From contig FJOG01000002.1 in NCBI GenBank assembly GCA_900073065.1, forward strand, positions 802,851-866,850: DNA of 64,000 nt. The letters run 5' to 3'. The notes beneath the pieces were generated by a model, which had not been told where the DNA came from, searched no databases, and saw only the letters and a list, made by a program, of their open reading frames with translations. Below, one piece after another: positions 46,021-58,461 of the stretch (positions are counted from its first letter, which is position 1; each line of letters starts with the position of its first letter). This stretch comes from Phialocephala subalpina (Eukaryota > Ascomycota > Leotiomycetes > Helotiales > Mollisiaceae). Position numbers and translations under genes: made by a program.

Positions 46021-48245
46021 CTAAATGATAGCCTTTCCAACCCCCCTCGCCAGATGGTCATCCTTGATAATGTCCGCTGCTCTTTCAGCAACGGCATACA
46101 CACTCGCCTGGATATTTCCTCTAGGGATCATTGGGAATATACTAGCGTCCACAATTCTGAGGTTGCGAGTCCCATACACGAGTAGCCTCTCGTTCACCAC
46201 ACCCCCAAGTTCTTTTGGCAACATGGAGCATGTACTTGTTACGTGGTAGTGGGACACGAAGCACTCCTGGACGGCTATCTTCGCAGCCTTGAGGTCATGA
46301 ACTAGCTTGTCCGCATGGATTCTGCGACCATCCTTCTTCAACAGTGAGGCCATGGGCTCGGTGGCTGCGATGGTCTCAAGCCATTGGGTGTGACGCCCAT
46401 GTAGCTCCAGATCCAGTGGATGAGAGAAGTATCGTGGATCGATGATTGGTTGGTCAGTAGGCTTTCCGGAGGTAATGTGTACCGATCCTCGGGAAAGTGG
46501 GTGATTCAGCACGGAGACAATGCTGATGTAATTCCCTTCCTTTCCCATGCCATAGATACCTTTGCAGTGCGGGCCATCTCTTGGGCATATTTGAAAGGGC
46601 GCCATCGTGTATTGTCCGGAAGCATCCTGGGGATTCAAGAGCATCTCTCGAATGATCGAAAATTGCTGTTTCTGTGACGGAAAGTCTGGGTACTCGTACT
46701 CGTCGATGTACTGGTTGAGGAGTTCCTCCATCTCCAGCTTCGACAGATCCACCAGCGGCATGAATGCGGACACGATGGGCACACCAGACAGTGGACCAGC
46801 TTGTGCTGTTTGATACGCTGCCATAGCTGCTCCAGCAATCTCCGGATTGCGAAGTACATCTCCAGAGACCTGGTCATCGGCGACCTCCCAAGAGAAAGGA
46901 ACATATCCATGGTCTTGCAAGTTCTCACCCACATTTGGGTTGTCGATCTGAACTTCGATACCTTGGGCTTTGAGAATCTTCGAGTCTCCGATTCCAGAGA
47001 GTTCCAGAATTTGGGGAGACTTGATAGTTCCCGCAGCAAGTACCACCTCTTCACCAACGAGGATATCTTTGCGAGTGCCGTCCTTAGTGGTGACTTGAAC
47101 CCCACGAGCAGAAATTCCGCCTACGGCTGTCTTGTCGAGAAGGATCTTTTCCACCAAAACCTCTGTCAAGATCCGGAGATTTGGTCTGGCCAAGACCTCT
47201 TTGCTGAGGTAATCCGAACCAGCATGACTTCTGGCCTTCGTCACAGGGTTGACGATGCCAGGATTTGTAAAGGCGCCATTAGCAACTCCAGAGATGGGAT
47301 CGCCAGTCAACTCATGCTTCAGAGTCGAGAACGTCTTTGGCCAAGCTTTGTTGAAAGGTGTATACGCATCAGGCTCGCCAAAAGAAAGTTGAATAGGTCC
47401 GTTAGTTCCTTGCAGCTTCGGATCTACATACTTCAGGGCAAGGTCCTGTTGAGCCACCTCTGATGGCAGTGTCAGAGTATGGAACTTTCTGAAGTATGGT
47501 GCGATTGTTTCCCAGTTCCAGCCCGCATTTCCAAGCTGTTGCCATCCATCAAAACCAGACTTAGATGGATAGATCTATAGAATGTGTCAGCCAATGTCCA
47601 TCTCCAGAACGTATTTGATTAGAGACGGTCGCGATCTCTCCCCTATCGTTCTACTCCTACAGCGGGAGAGTCTGTCCCAATGTCAAATGTTGGTAAAGTC
47701 TAATGAAGAACACAATGTCTGAGGGCTTGATTTCATGCATTGTGCTTTCAACGTCGAAATATTTCTAGCATGGGGACAGACCTTCTGCCAGATGAGTGCC
47801 GAGATCGTCAGGAAGGATCATGACACCATGACTCCGAATGAGACTCCGCGACATTACTTACCACCATGCCAAGATTTATTGCGGTTGAACCTCCTAGAAC
47901 TTTCCCCTTTGGCTGTGCAATCTCTCGGCCATTGAGATGCTCCTGCAAACTGTTTAGATCAAGCAAGAGTCCATCACGTGTACGATTACTCACCTGTGGC
48001 GTGCTCATGAAGCACCAATCGAAATCTGGGTCATCGTAGGTACTAGCTGCTAGACCAGGGGTCACAATTCTGGGGTCGTCGAGACGATTGGCACCAGCCT
48101 CGAGAACCAAGACCTTCACATTTGGATCCTCCGTCAGACGAGATGCAACAACAAGACCGGATGTTCCACCGCCAACCACAACGAAATCGAACTTTTCTGT
48201 ATCCAGAAAGGCGGTGGAGCCTGGAGGTACGATTGAGGAAGACAT
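46021..48245 (-). CDS. GMC-family FAD oxidoreductase
   Basis: Glucose-methanol-choline oxidoreductase, 628 aa from exons 47994-48245, 47862-47942 and 46021-47574. The Rossmann motif VVVGGGTSGLVVASRL lies near residue 22, VLEAGANRLDDPRIVTPG after it, and GKVLGGSTAINLGMVIYPSK is GMC signature 1. AAGTIKSPQILELSGIGDSK is signature 2. The C-terminal active-site region reads HYHVTSTCSMLP, then LRIVDASIFPMIPRGNIQAS. There is no signal peptide, so it is probably intracellular, like aryl-alcohol or choline-type dehydrogenases. The second intron is unusually long (287 bp) but joins the conserved block exactly. The start is ATG 48245. Substrate cannot be inferred. Confidence 0.93.
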
Positions 48246-49402
48246 GATGACCAAAATAGGGTTGGGAAATGCGATGCAATGCAGAATCTGTCAGAAGTTT
48301 AAATTGCTTCAGCTTACAGGAACCGCAGGAGGGGAGAAAAGTGCCGCTCTTCGATATTTCAAGTTGTCACAATTGCTGTCCCACAGCCTGCCTTCTTTTT
48401 AGGTAAGGATGCACAATCAGCTCATATGCGAAACGAGGAAATTTCATGAGTCGAGAACCCCACTCATGCTCTCCTTTCGTCCCATGCATGCCAGGAACAT
48501 CCAACGATGAAGACGTCGTTGGCAACGCCCAATGAGGATATCCAGAAGTTCAATTTTCAACTCCATAGTGGAGCTCCAGGCCTGGGCATACCCGCCACCA
48601 ATGCTGTCAAACGGTCGACGAATGGTCGCGGAAGCTGGTGAGAAGTGGGGAATACCCGCTTCAACAGCCGTCCAAAACCATGCAATCCCCACAAATATCC
48701 CAGCATCTAGGATGATCCCAATCCCGATGCCCAACGAGGATAACGCGGCCCTCGCTAGATATCGGATCCTCCCATCTAAACCCAAAGACGTTTTGGTCTG
48801 TGAGCCAGATACCGATTTGGTTCTGACTTCGAATTGATATTGTTTCATACCTGGCACAAGGTTCGAAGCCGTTGGTCCGGTCTCGCTCGGTTGTGAGCCG
48901 GAAGTCAAAAGAAAAGCTTCATCGCCGATTAGCTTTACTTAGAGTTCGATGAACAAGCGAATGCAATCACCGCTTGAGGAATGTTTAAACTGACGACCTC
49001 TGTTTCATGGATGCTTCGGCTGCGGAGGTTTGGAGCAGAGGCGAAGCATGACTCGCAACGTCTCCCATAAACCCAGGCCCTTGCTATCACGAACGTCAAA
49101 CCCGTGCCCCATGGCATCACCCCATATGCCTGCACCAAAATGCACAATTGCTCCACCCGGTGGATCTTGGGCGTTGGAGATCATGCAGGAGAAGAGAACG
49201 GCACTGGGTGTTAGGGACAAGGGACTCAGGGTTGTCGAAGATCTTGGTGAAAAGTTCGGAAAGGTCGCTTGCGGCCAATGGATATTGGGCATACAAGATC
49301 CTTTGATCCTCCTAGGACTTTGAATGAATTGACAGTTGTAACACCTCTTGCGGCCATTGAATTGTACAATTATCCTTTCTTGGAGAGAGGTAGTCGGCGA
49401 CA
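48246..49402. other. Intergenic with doubtful minus-strand frames
   Basis: A frame at 48444-48908 contains a hydrophobic segment (LGIGIGIILDAGIFVGIAWF), and one ending at 49005 reads VHFGAGIWGDAMGHGFDVRD. They could be exons of one unrecognised membrane protein or relics. I found no consistent start and splice pattern. Confidence 0.25.
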
Positions 49403-51002
49403 ATGGCGTACGATTTGAGTGTTGGGACTGCTCGAGATCCTTTGATTGCGGTATACAAAATTCTCCCCATCTTCGCTCTTTTATATTTTCTTCGAGGTCG
49501 AAGCTTCATGAGAATTCTCCGATTGCTTCGATCCCGCATGCAACTAGTCTGACTTCAATTGAATATGGTGTGTATGCTGATTCGCATTCTCTACAGATCA
49601 CGGTCTTCATAGTCATTGCCTTCATTACGACCGGTCTACGTCTCGAAGCACGGCGGATGAGAAATGTCCCCATTGCCGTTGATGATTTCTTACTACTAGC
49701 CGCTCTTGTGGGTTGAAACCTCGATCTCTTCGACATTATTAATGGACTCTGACTCTCCCAAGTTCTTCTTGTGCATCAGTGTAGGACTTCAATTTGCCTG
49801 TAAGTATTTCCACAGGTTACCCAAAGAATACAGCTAACTTTTCAGGTGTCATTGCGGGCGGTGTTGGTGAGCGACAGGACCGGGAATTTGCTCTCGTAAA
49901 GCAGTACTGACGTCAAGTAGGAAGACACACTGCAGACATCAACCCTCTCGATGTAGTGAAGACGTTGAAGGTAGGATATCCCTCCTACATCCTACAGCAT
50001 TTGCAAGTGCTTACACCACCAAGCTTATCCTACCATTCGAAGCCCTGTACGGGATTACACTATGTCTCATCAAGAGTTCTATCATATGCTTTTACTTCCG
50101 CATCTTCGGAAAAACGAAGTCTTTTCGAATCTCGGCATTCGTTGTACTTGCTTTCATCATATGCTGGGCTCTCAGTGTCGTTCTTGAGACATTCCTCCTT
50201 TGCCGGCCAGTGGCATACAATTGGGACACCTCAATCAAGGGGACTTGTGGAGACAGGAATACGGTCTATGTCTCAGCGGGAGCATTGAACGTGATCACAG
50301 ATTTCATGGTGAGCATTCCCCTTACCTGACACCCTCGACGTCAATAGCGCTCCATCGTGAAGTCTGAATCCGTAACTATTCAACAAGGAATGATCGTCCT
50401 GGACAATGCTGACACGACGCAGGTCATGTCCCTACCAATCCCACACATCCTCTCCCTGCAACTCAAACTCAAGAAAAAGCTCGGTCTTCTTCTCATGTTC
50501 TCTCTCGGACTCTTGTACGACCTCGCTTCTATTCTCTCTCATCACACATCCACTAACAAAGCACAGCATCACAATCATCTCCATCATCCGAATCAAATCT
50601 CTCCAAGTAATCTCCTTCACCGACCCCACCTACACTTTACCCATGGGTTTATTGTGGACAACCCTCGAACCCTGCCTCTGCATCATCAACGCGAACCTCC
50701 CCATGGTACGAACTTATCTCACCGGACACTTCCCCACTGTATTCGGCTCAACCTCCGACCAAACATCACGAAAAACACCTCTCCCAGGAGCAAGCAGCAG
50801 CAGACCTGACCCTTTCGAGTTAATACATGACGATAGATATGGAGCGAAGGATATCAAGTTGGGACAGATTGGAACGGAGAACAGGATACATGCTGGGAGA
50901 AGGAGTAAGCCAATTGAGGGGGATAGTGATTCAGAAAGGTATTTGACGAAAGGGGATAATCATATTCATGTTGGACGGAGTGTAGATGTTGAGAGTTTGT
51001 AA
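49403..51002 (+). CDS. PTH11-like seven-transmembrane protein, one frame inconsistency
   Basis: Fungal integral membrane protein of the PTH11/rhodopsin-like family (surface sensing in some pathogens). Exons 49403-49450, 49597-49707, 49763-49799, 49846-49866, 49921-49970, about 49998-50308, 50423-50514 and 50567-51002. Membrane segments include ITVFIVIAFITTGLRLEARR, LFFLCISVGLQFACVIAGGV, LPFEALYGITLCLIKSSIIC, SAFVVLAFIICWALSVVLET, and GLLWTTLEPCLCIINANLPM near the end. GRHTADINPLDVVKTLK and YFRIFGKTK are family-typical. The intron after 49970 has clean GT and AG ends, but the next exon is out of phase by one base, so the gene may carry a one-base deletion or a sequence error. It has a hydrophilic C-terminal tail. 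Confidence 0.7.
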
Positions 51003-51112
51003 TGATTGTGTATTGGTTGGGATGGGATATAAATATAATGGAACAAGATGGAGTAAATGTATACAAAGGGCAAGGCCTTGGCCTAGTTAGCAAGAGAACT
51101 TGTGCTGTACAT

Positions 51113-51131
51113 ATAGATAGATAGATAGATG
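51113..51131. repeat. ATAG microsatellite
   Basis: Nearly five ATAG units in the 3' flank of the PTH11-like gene. Confidence 0.8.
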
Positions 51132-51306
51132 ATGACTTGATATAAAAATATAGCAGCACACCCAAAGTTATCAACCTTGATCCCAAGTGTACCATTACTC
51201 TCGAGAGCCTACTTAGACAACAAAAAGATCAGCAAACCTCATTGACCCCACCTCAGACATAACTTTTGGCTTAGCAGTATCCACATCGTCAACTCCTAGC
51301 CCCGCC

Positions 51307-51323
51307 AAAAAAAAAGTCCAAAA
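51307..51323 (-). terminator. Pol III terminator of the 5S gene
   Basis: On the minus strand, TTTT begins immediately after the 5S 3' end, followed by a run of nine T, the normal RNA polymerase III stop. Confidence 0.7.
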
Positions 51324-51443
51324 ACATACAACATTAGGGATTCGCTGATGGTCACCCACTCAACTACTAGTCTAACGATATGAAGCTTGTGTATGGCAGA
51401 GCGGACGGGATGCCCAATGTTCTTCATTCTATGGTCGTATGTG
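51324..51443 (-). rRNA. 5S ribosomal RNA, divergent variant
   Basis: Exactly 120 nt, the normal 5S length. On the minus strand it begins ACATACGACCATAG and ends GTTGTATGT, which pair as helix I. GGGCATCCCGTCCGCTCTGC, then GTGGGTGACCATCAGCGAAT, are the familiar fungal 5S blocks. It differs from the usual filamentous-fungus sequence in helix II (ATGAAG for a GTGTGG-type arm), but the partner arm is CTTCAT, so pairing is retained. T-runs follow. Isolated 5S genes dispersed through the genome are normal in Pezizomycotina. It may be functional or a diverged type. Confidence 0.85.
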
Positions 51444-52465
51444 ACATCTAATATTCTTATTCAAATTTATATTGCACTTCTCACATTCGCTTTCTGGCAA
51501 GCTCGCCAATGGAAGCACATAGGTTAAGAATCTTCTGTCAAAAGTCTCGGCTCAGCGTAGTGGCTCTGCACGTTATTTGAGCTAGAAATTGTTAAAAAGA
51601 ATTGAATGACGTAAGGGGATAGAGATTCATGTAGTGGGAAAAACGAATAGAAAGCTATCCTGCTCTTGCTCATTATGGTATCACGTGGTCCACAGCACAG
51701 CTTCAAAGGAAAGAAGTGAGAAGAATGCAAGTTGTCAATTATGGCCCAATTATTTGAATGAATCTAATCGATTGTTTCTTGGTGCTTTCAATTGAGTCAG
51801 CACTGCAAGCCCGAATATGCCTATTAGAGCTGTAAACACGTGCTTACTGCCAAGCTATTTTGCTCTTCGCGTCTCGCGTTTCAAACGCGAACTCACATGC
51901 AAGATTGTGGAGTTGCCTATACACGAGAGTATCAACATTTGACCAAGATCCTCTTAGCACACATCAAAGGCCTCACTTCGATTTTCCTGTCTCTCTTTCT
52001 CTCTCTCTTTGTGCGCCTACATCAGTGCATCCCCTAAGCTAGCTGCTCCACGGCGGTGGTGCCGGTACTTTTCGTAGCGGTTGCGCGGAAGCACCCGAAC
52101 CTTAAAGGAACCTCTTAAAAACTTAAAAGAGCCTTGTTTGAGGAGGCTACATATAAGCTATCTCAAGCTTCGGGAATCCTCTTTTCAACAAGTACTGCCT
52201 GGCCGAATAAAGAGCGACAAACGCCGCAGCCAAATGGGTTCAATCTCGATGGGAGACGATCCCACCATTGGGCTCGATCTCGCAGAGCAGATTTCCGAGA
52301 CAACATCAACATTTATTCAATTGGACAAGCACACGGATCTTCTAGATATTGTCCATTCTCTCCATCCAACGGGGTCAGTCACTAGTAATTATTCTCTAGA
52401 TTCTGTATTGCCGTGCTAACCCATCATTCTCCAGTGTCGACCTTCCCCAGATCATCGTGTGTGGT

Positions 52466-52695
52466 TATCAGTTGCGGAAGCGGCTGGAGGCAAAATGTAT
52501 AGTATTGATGTTAAATTTGTTTGTCTAGCTAGGCGGAAATGTCTGCTTGATATAGTGCTCTCGCTGGCACATCGGAATTAGGCCAAACCGCCTAGTAAAA
52601 TGATGCGTAAGTAATGATGCGGCTTTATGCTAACATGCTATAATTTCTTTATCGCATTGAGACTATCGTCACAAATTACGAGTCCTCAATTAATA
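52466..52695. repeat. LTR, left copy (3' LTR of the element)
   Basis: 230 bp, begins TATCAGTTG and ends CAATTAATA. By eye it differs from the right LTR at 18 positions, all transitions, 16 of them with T or A in this copy. Confidence 0.9.
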
Positions 52696-55600
52696 TACTT
52701 TTTAGGAAGGTTAGCTTGCTGGTCTTTTTAAACTTAAGAGAGTGTTTAAGAGCTATAGAAACAACGCCCAAGTAAGAAAGCAGTAAAGTGATCAAAAGAG
52801 TGAAGATTATAATGTTACGAATATAGTTTATATCTAAAGAGAATGTCAAGGAAATCGCGTAGTCTCGAAAATAGTAGTAATTTAATATTAAAACGCGAGA
52901 GTAAATGAAAATCGGAATATGATGGAAATACGCGTCGAGCGCGTCGAGAATGCATTGGATATTATGATCGAAACAGGCAATGTTGGATTGCCCGGAAATA
53001 TACTTCATTATAGTGAGGTAGTGGCAATTGCAATGATTGCTTGAACGGGGTCGACGACGAGCTTTTAAGGGTTAATTAAGTGTTTAATATCGATAAGATT
53101 GAGGTGTTTGAGGAAAGATTCGTGCTTTTGGCGTGGTAGGGCCTTAGTGAGACCGTTTGCGATTATCTTATTAGTGCCGATCTATTTGACGTTAATGGCT
53201 CCGTTTCTTGTTTGCTCGCGCAATTAGTGCTGGTAGATATCGACGTGTCGTAGTTTTGTGATAAGCTTCGGAGAGTCTTTTATTATAAGACGAACGGTTT
53301 GTAGGTTATCGCAGTGGATCACGTCGTCGTTAGGAAGATTTAGGCTGATGGCGCTAAAGAACTTGTGCCACTATAGTAGCCACGTGCAGGCTAAAGCGAG
53401 AGCTTTAAGCTTTGCTTCCGTTGTAGACGTAGAGACCGTATCTTGCCGATCGCTTTTCTAATCGATCGTACTACCGAATAGTTGGAAGATATATCTTTCG
53501 GTGCTTTTGCGAGTATCGAGGTCGTTAGCTAGAGAGGCGTCGCTTATAGCCCTCTAGAGATCTACGACCGAGCTCATCGTTGGAGATAGAGTAGACGCGC
53601 GTACACCCCCGAGCTTAAGAGCTAAGTATTTCGTATTCTCGAGGTAGTCTAGTAAGTCGTAGGCAGTTTATTGGTATTTAAGTGCTGGGTTCGTATGAAA
53701 CGTTGTTAGTAGTGAGGTGGCGTATGCTGTATTTGATCGGGAGATCGTAGTTAAGTAGGTCTCGGAGCCGCAGATTTGTTGGTAGGCCTCGATTTCCGTA
53801 GGAGTGGCTTGCTTTTGATTTCGAACGAAGATTCTCGTAGGGTCGATGGGAATTTTGAGTGCTTTCTTCGTAGATGGTTTCTTAAACCGTTTGATTATCT
53901 TGTCGATATACGCGTCTTAGTAGAGCCAGATTTTACGCGCTGTTTTGTTTCTTATGACTCGTATGCCTAAGAATTACTTTAGCTCCTTTAGCTCTTTCAT
54001 TTTATATGCCGCCATTAACTTCGATCGAAATTCTTCGTAGGCTTATTGATCTCGCTAGTGATATAAGATACAGATATCGTCGACGTAGAAGAAGACTATA
54101 AGCTTATCGTTAACGAAGAGACAAGAGTATTCGGGCATAGGCTTTAAGCCAAAGGTTTGGCACTTCGCGGAGATGTCGTTGAACCAAAGAATCGGTGACC
54201 GCACTAGGCCGTAAAGGGCCATATTGAGCTTGAGTTTCTTGCCAGAGATTTTGTATCCGTCGGGGAAATTGGTGTAAATTAGCTCGTCAATTTGTACTTG
54301 GCCGAAAGCGTTAATAGCGTCGAATTATTCTATTTTTAAATCGAAGTAAGTAGTAATTGCCATTAAGACTCGAAAGACTCGAGCTGCTAGCGTTGCCGCG
54401 TAGGTTTCCTCAGGCTTGTGCTATTGTAGATCTCCTTTAGCAATTAGTCGCGCTTTGTATTTGAGAAGGTATCCGTCTGTATCGAACTTGTAGGTGAGCA
54501 CCCACATAAGTGGTAGACTAACTGGCCTTAGTACTGCTTTATCGACTATCTCGAACGTGCCTTTCTCGATAAGTTTAGCGTATTCTTGCAATATGGCAGC
54601 TTAAAAGCCAGTAAAGTGAGAGTGTCGTTTGAGATCGTAGACGTTCTTTGGCGCTAAAGGAAGTTCGGTTCTATGTAGACGCCGATGTGTCTGACTAATT
54701 GCTAGGATAATAGTAGTATGGAAGGCTAACGCGTATTAGAGTCGTTGGATGAAGTGGAGACGTTCTATTTGCTTGTGGACGCGTTTCCTTGTTTGTATAT
54801 GCTCTTGTAGAAGATCTATTGAGATTGGTTGAGTCGGTTTCTTTGGGTAGGTAAGTGCAGTAGATGATGCGGCAGACTGAGTTATATTACGGGGTGCCGA
54901 TGTTTCCGTAGTGAGTGAGTCGTTCGATGGACCGTTACTAGGGTCGATAGTAAGATCATTTGGAGTGAGTATGTGTTCGGTAAGGCTATCTTATGAGGGT
55001 CGGTTTAGCCCAGAGGTAAGTGATGGTTGTAATATCGAGACGTCGGGAATATTAGTTGTAACCGGAAATTGCGTAGGCTTTAGTGTAAATTCTGGCGTAA
55101 GTTTTAAGGTTTTGAGCTGTTGAAGTTGCTGTATTATAGAGGTGTCTTTGATAACGACAGTATTACCGGGAGCGTCGATCGAACGTTCGTACTCTACTCC
55201 TACTTTAAGAGGCTCTGGGATGAAGTTGTCGTAATCGACCTCGGGAATATCTGTCAGCTCTATGATCTCGACTAGTTGTAGAGTCTCGATTTCCGTGAGA
55301 GTAGTCTCGTCTTTTGGGTCGTAGAACGAAGACTCGTCGAACGTAACGTCGCGCGTAGCAATTACTCGTCGTAAGAGTGGAACCTATATAAGGAAGATGT
55401 TCGTTCTTTTGTAGTTAATTAGTCAACTAATTTAAGCACGTGCTTCCAATTTGTCGAGTTTTGGGAGGTTTTTCTTTAGTGGAAACGCTTTGTAATCGTA
55501 GGCTCGTAAATGAGCAATAATTGGCTTTAAGTCTTTGATTTTTAAGTATTGTTGGAGGAAACCGAGTGGTGTTTTCCAGTCCAGTTATCGCGTAAGTAAT

Positions 55601-57301
55601 CTGTTTAGAAAGTAGTTAGTTGATATCATGATATACGGGTGTAAATGAGTAAGTAATTTGGCGCCAATTCTCATAACTCTCGACCGGCTAATAACTACTT
55701 CTTTAGTACGTTTAGTAGGACCGTTTTAATTATGAGTATTAAGTGTTATCTTTTGTATTTTAATCCTTTCTTTATTTTGAATCAATATAATCTACTCTTC
55801 TTTAAGTCCGATTTGTCCGTCTATTTTGATGATTACGACTATAAATCCCTATCTTCTTTTAATATATCTAATTAATCGTTTGAGAGTAGTTACGATAGTA
55901 GATTATTTGAGGTCGAATAGCGCAAAAATAAAGTGTATATAGCAAAAATCACAATATATATGTATTATTTTGCTTTTATCGTTAAGTCTTTTTATCATAT
56001 AAACTTAGTCTACGCAAAGAGTATAGAATAGTCGGTTACCGCGAGTATAAAGGCGTTTAAAGATAATTTTTTTAGCGTTTTTAAGTCTATAAGTTTCGCA
56101 AATATAGCTTCGATCGTATTTCGTAATAACCTTGGCTCCGCGAGTGCTCGTTTCGAGGTAATTAATTGTTTCGTAATAGAGGTATCCGAGACGTTTATAC
56201 TAGTCCTTAGTAGTGTTTATAGTTTGATTTAAAGGTTTATGAGAATTCTGAGTAGCGTTAATAACTTGTTCGTGATCTAAAGGGTTATACTCGAGTGTGT
56301 ATTGCTTATAGCGAAAAGGAGTGTAGTAGATTATGCATTTATTCTCCTTAAAAATCAAGTGCTCAGTGTTCTAATGGGTTCCTTAGCGCACTAAGTGCTA
56401 TAAAAAGATAATATTAGTTTGGAAACTAAGATAATACGCCACGTTCTTAAACGTAATAAGCTTACCACGAGGGAAACTAGGGCACTCTATGATAATAATG
56501 ATAATGCCGTATTTTAAAATAATTACTTCTCTATTGCCGATATAAACTACTTCATTAATCCCGGCGGGCCGGAAGACGCTAAATCGTTTATAGTTGTTGC
56601 AAATATGAATCGTCGACTTAGAGTCTAAAATAAAACTGTTCTTAAGCTCATAATCGCGTTGTGTGATTGGGAATGTCGCATAAAGAGAGTGTTAAAGTGC
56701 CGCATCGACTGGAATTATGATGTTTTCGAGTTTGTTAGGAGTGGCAGAAAGCGACGTGGTGATTGGCTCGCTTAGCTTGTTAGCGTCGAGTCTGGCAGAA
56801 AACCGTGTATCTATTGGCTCGGCAATAGGTTTCTCCGTCCCGAGAAAATCGTTGATATTTATACTCGAGGTGCTAGCACTATAAACAGTATAACTTCTCC
56901 CCGGATTTGCGTCGACTAAGAGTAGTAGTTTGCTCCCATTTGTTCCAGAGCTATTGTTAGCGTTATTATTGCTGTTTGCCGTCTTATTATTCCGTTTGCG
57001 AAGAAATTTAACTTTCCTAGCAATCTTTCGATTGTTCTCGCACGCTTCCTCGATTAGCCCCTGCTTCTCCGAATTTGGCTTCCACCCCCGAAGTTATTTC
57101 GCGTCGACAATATATAGGCAGTTTTCGTACCGGTAGAGGTCTCCGCAAATATAAAGACTTATAAGTCTCTTTAAAGCGTCTCGACCGTTGAGCGTTATTA
57201 ATTGGGGAGAGTTATCTTAATCTTGAATTGCGGTAAACACACCGTGTTTTCCGCGTACTAGTTTTACATTATAACGTCTCTAATTATAATATTTGCGAAA
57301 A

Positions 57302-57551
57302 AGCATTTTGAAATCAATAAAGGGTAGTCCGTCCTCGTCTAGTAGTTTGGAAAGCTCGAGACTAGTAAAGTCGAGTGCAATGTCTCGAATTAAATTCAAG
57401 AATTTATAATAAAGTCGATTACCGATTATATTAAAGTACTTAATCTTTTTCTTTTTATCGTAGATAGTACGCCACTGCCTAAGGGTTGTATCTATATTTA
57501 TTGAATTCTTAGTGGTTATAGTCAATCGATTCCATGAAATAGTGATCTGTT
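57302..57551. repeat. Perfect 250-bp tandem repeat inside the retrotransposon, copy 1
   Basis: Identical to 57552-57801. It lies in the gag-like part, where the minus strand reads TLRQWRTIYDKKKKIKYFNI. Same unit length as the unrelated repeat at 7997-8496. Confidence 0.95.
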
Positions 57552-57801
57552 AGCATTTTGAAATCAATAAAGGGTAGTCCGTCCTCGTCTAGTAGTTTGG
57601 AAAGCTCGAGACTAGTAAAGTCGAGTGCAATGTCTCGAATTAAATTCAAGAATTTATAATAAAGTCGATTACCGATTATATTAAAGTACTTAATCTTTTT
57701 CTTTTTATCGTAGATAGTACGCCACTGCCTAAGGGTTGTATCTATATTTATTGAATTCTTAGTGGTTATAGTCAATCGATTCCATGAAATAGTGATCTGT
57801 T
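57552..57801. repeat. Perfect 250-bp tandem repeat inside the retrotransposon, copy 2
   Basis: Second unit, directly abutting the first, with no base differences, although the host element has clearly aged. Confidence 0.95.
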
Positions 57802-58231
57802 TGCTCTTGTGTCTCTAATTGCTAGGACTAAGATCGAGATATGGAATTCCGAGGGTTTTGGCTTAGTTGGCTCGTTATAGTCTAAAACCGGAACTTCCTC
57901 TGTAGATACTCTAAGGTCCATGTATTTCTAGATGTCTTCCTTTATAGTAATGGCTTTAGTGGATTCCAGGAAATCGTCCTAGTTTGTCTCATCGACTAGG
58001 ATAATCACGTTTCTTTGGATATTGGCTATTGGTGAGGAGTGTATATCTTACAACGAAGTATAGTAGGGTTACTCTGGTAAAGTTGGTGATAGCGGTTAAA
58101 GCGTCTCAGTAATTAGTAACGCTGTTTATATGTTTTCGAGGGAGATTTGAGTGGAAATACCGAACGAGGGATAGTGCAGTGGTCACAGATCAAGTGATTA
58201 ATAAGTGGAGAAGAGTGATGGTGCTGATAAC

Positions 58232-58461
58232 TATCAGTTGCGGAAGCGGCTGGAGGCAAAATGTATAGTATTGATGTCAAATCTGTCTGTTTAGCTAGGC
58301 GGAAATGTCTACTTGATATAGTGCTCTCGCTGGCACATCGGAATTAGGCCAAACCGCCTAGTAAAACGATGCGTAAGTGATGATGCGGCTTCATGCCAAC
58401 ATGCTACAATTTCCCCATCGCATTGAGACCATCGTCACAGATTACGAGTCCTCAACTGACA
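58232..58461. repeat. LTR, right copy (5' LTR of the element)
   Basis: 230 bp, begins TATCAGTTG and ends CAACTGACA, so the two ends are near-inverted repeats as in other LTRs. It is the better preserved LTR. Confidence 0.9.

Larger units (their letters stand above)
51003..52233. other. Intergenic holding a 5S rRNA gene
   Basis: Besides the 5S gene and an ATAG microsatellite I see no gene. 51840-52060 is unremarkable, with a CT-rich run (tctctctttctctctctct) near 51988. Confidence 0.4.
52466..58461 (-). mobile_element. Ty1/copia LTR retrotransposon, degenerate
   Basis: 5996 bp, bounded by 230-bp LTRs and flanked by the 5-bp target duplication GTGGT (52461-52465, 58462-58466). Coding strand is minus. 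Recognisable pol pieces, in decayed frames: an aspartic-protease-like block reading FILDSKSTIHICNNYKRF near 56585-56640; the reverse transcriptase box FFYVDDICIL near 54070-54100; and RNase H TEAKLKALALACTWLL near 53365-53420, followed by TAG where Trp is expected. The order protease, RT, RNase H fits copia. Just inside the 5' LTR the minus strand reads GTTATCAGCACC, a copia-like primer-binding site candidate. Many stops; not able to move by itself. Confidence 0.9.

Noticed and set aside
48444..48908. Membrane-protein gene
   Set aside because: Only one hydrophobic segment, opens on a non-ATG codon, no splice partner; left as an undecided intergenic frame.
57280..57775. Two separate 81- and 88-codon genes
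   Set aside because: They are the same decayed gag-like frame read in the two 250-bp repeat units.
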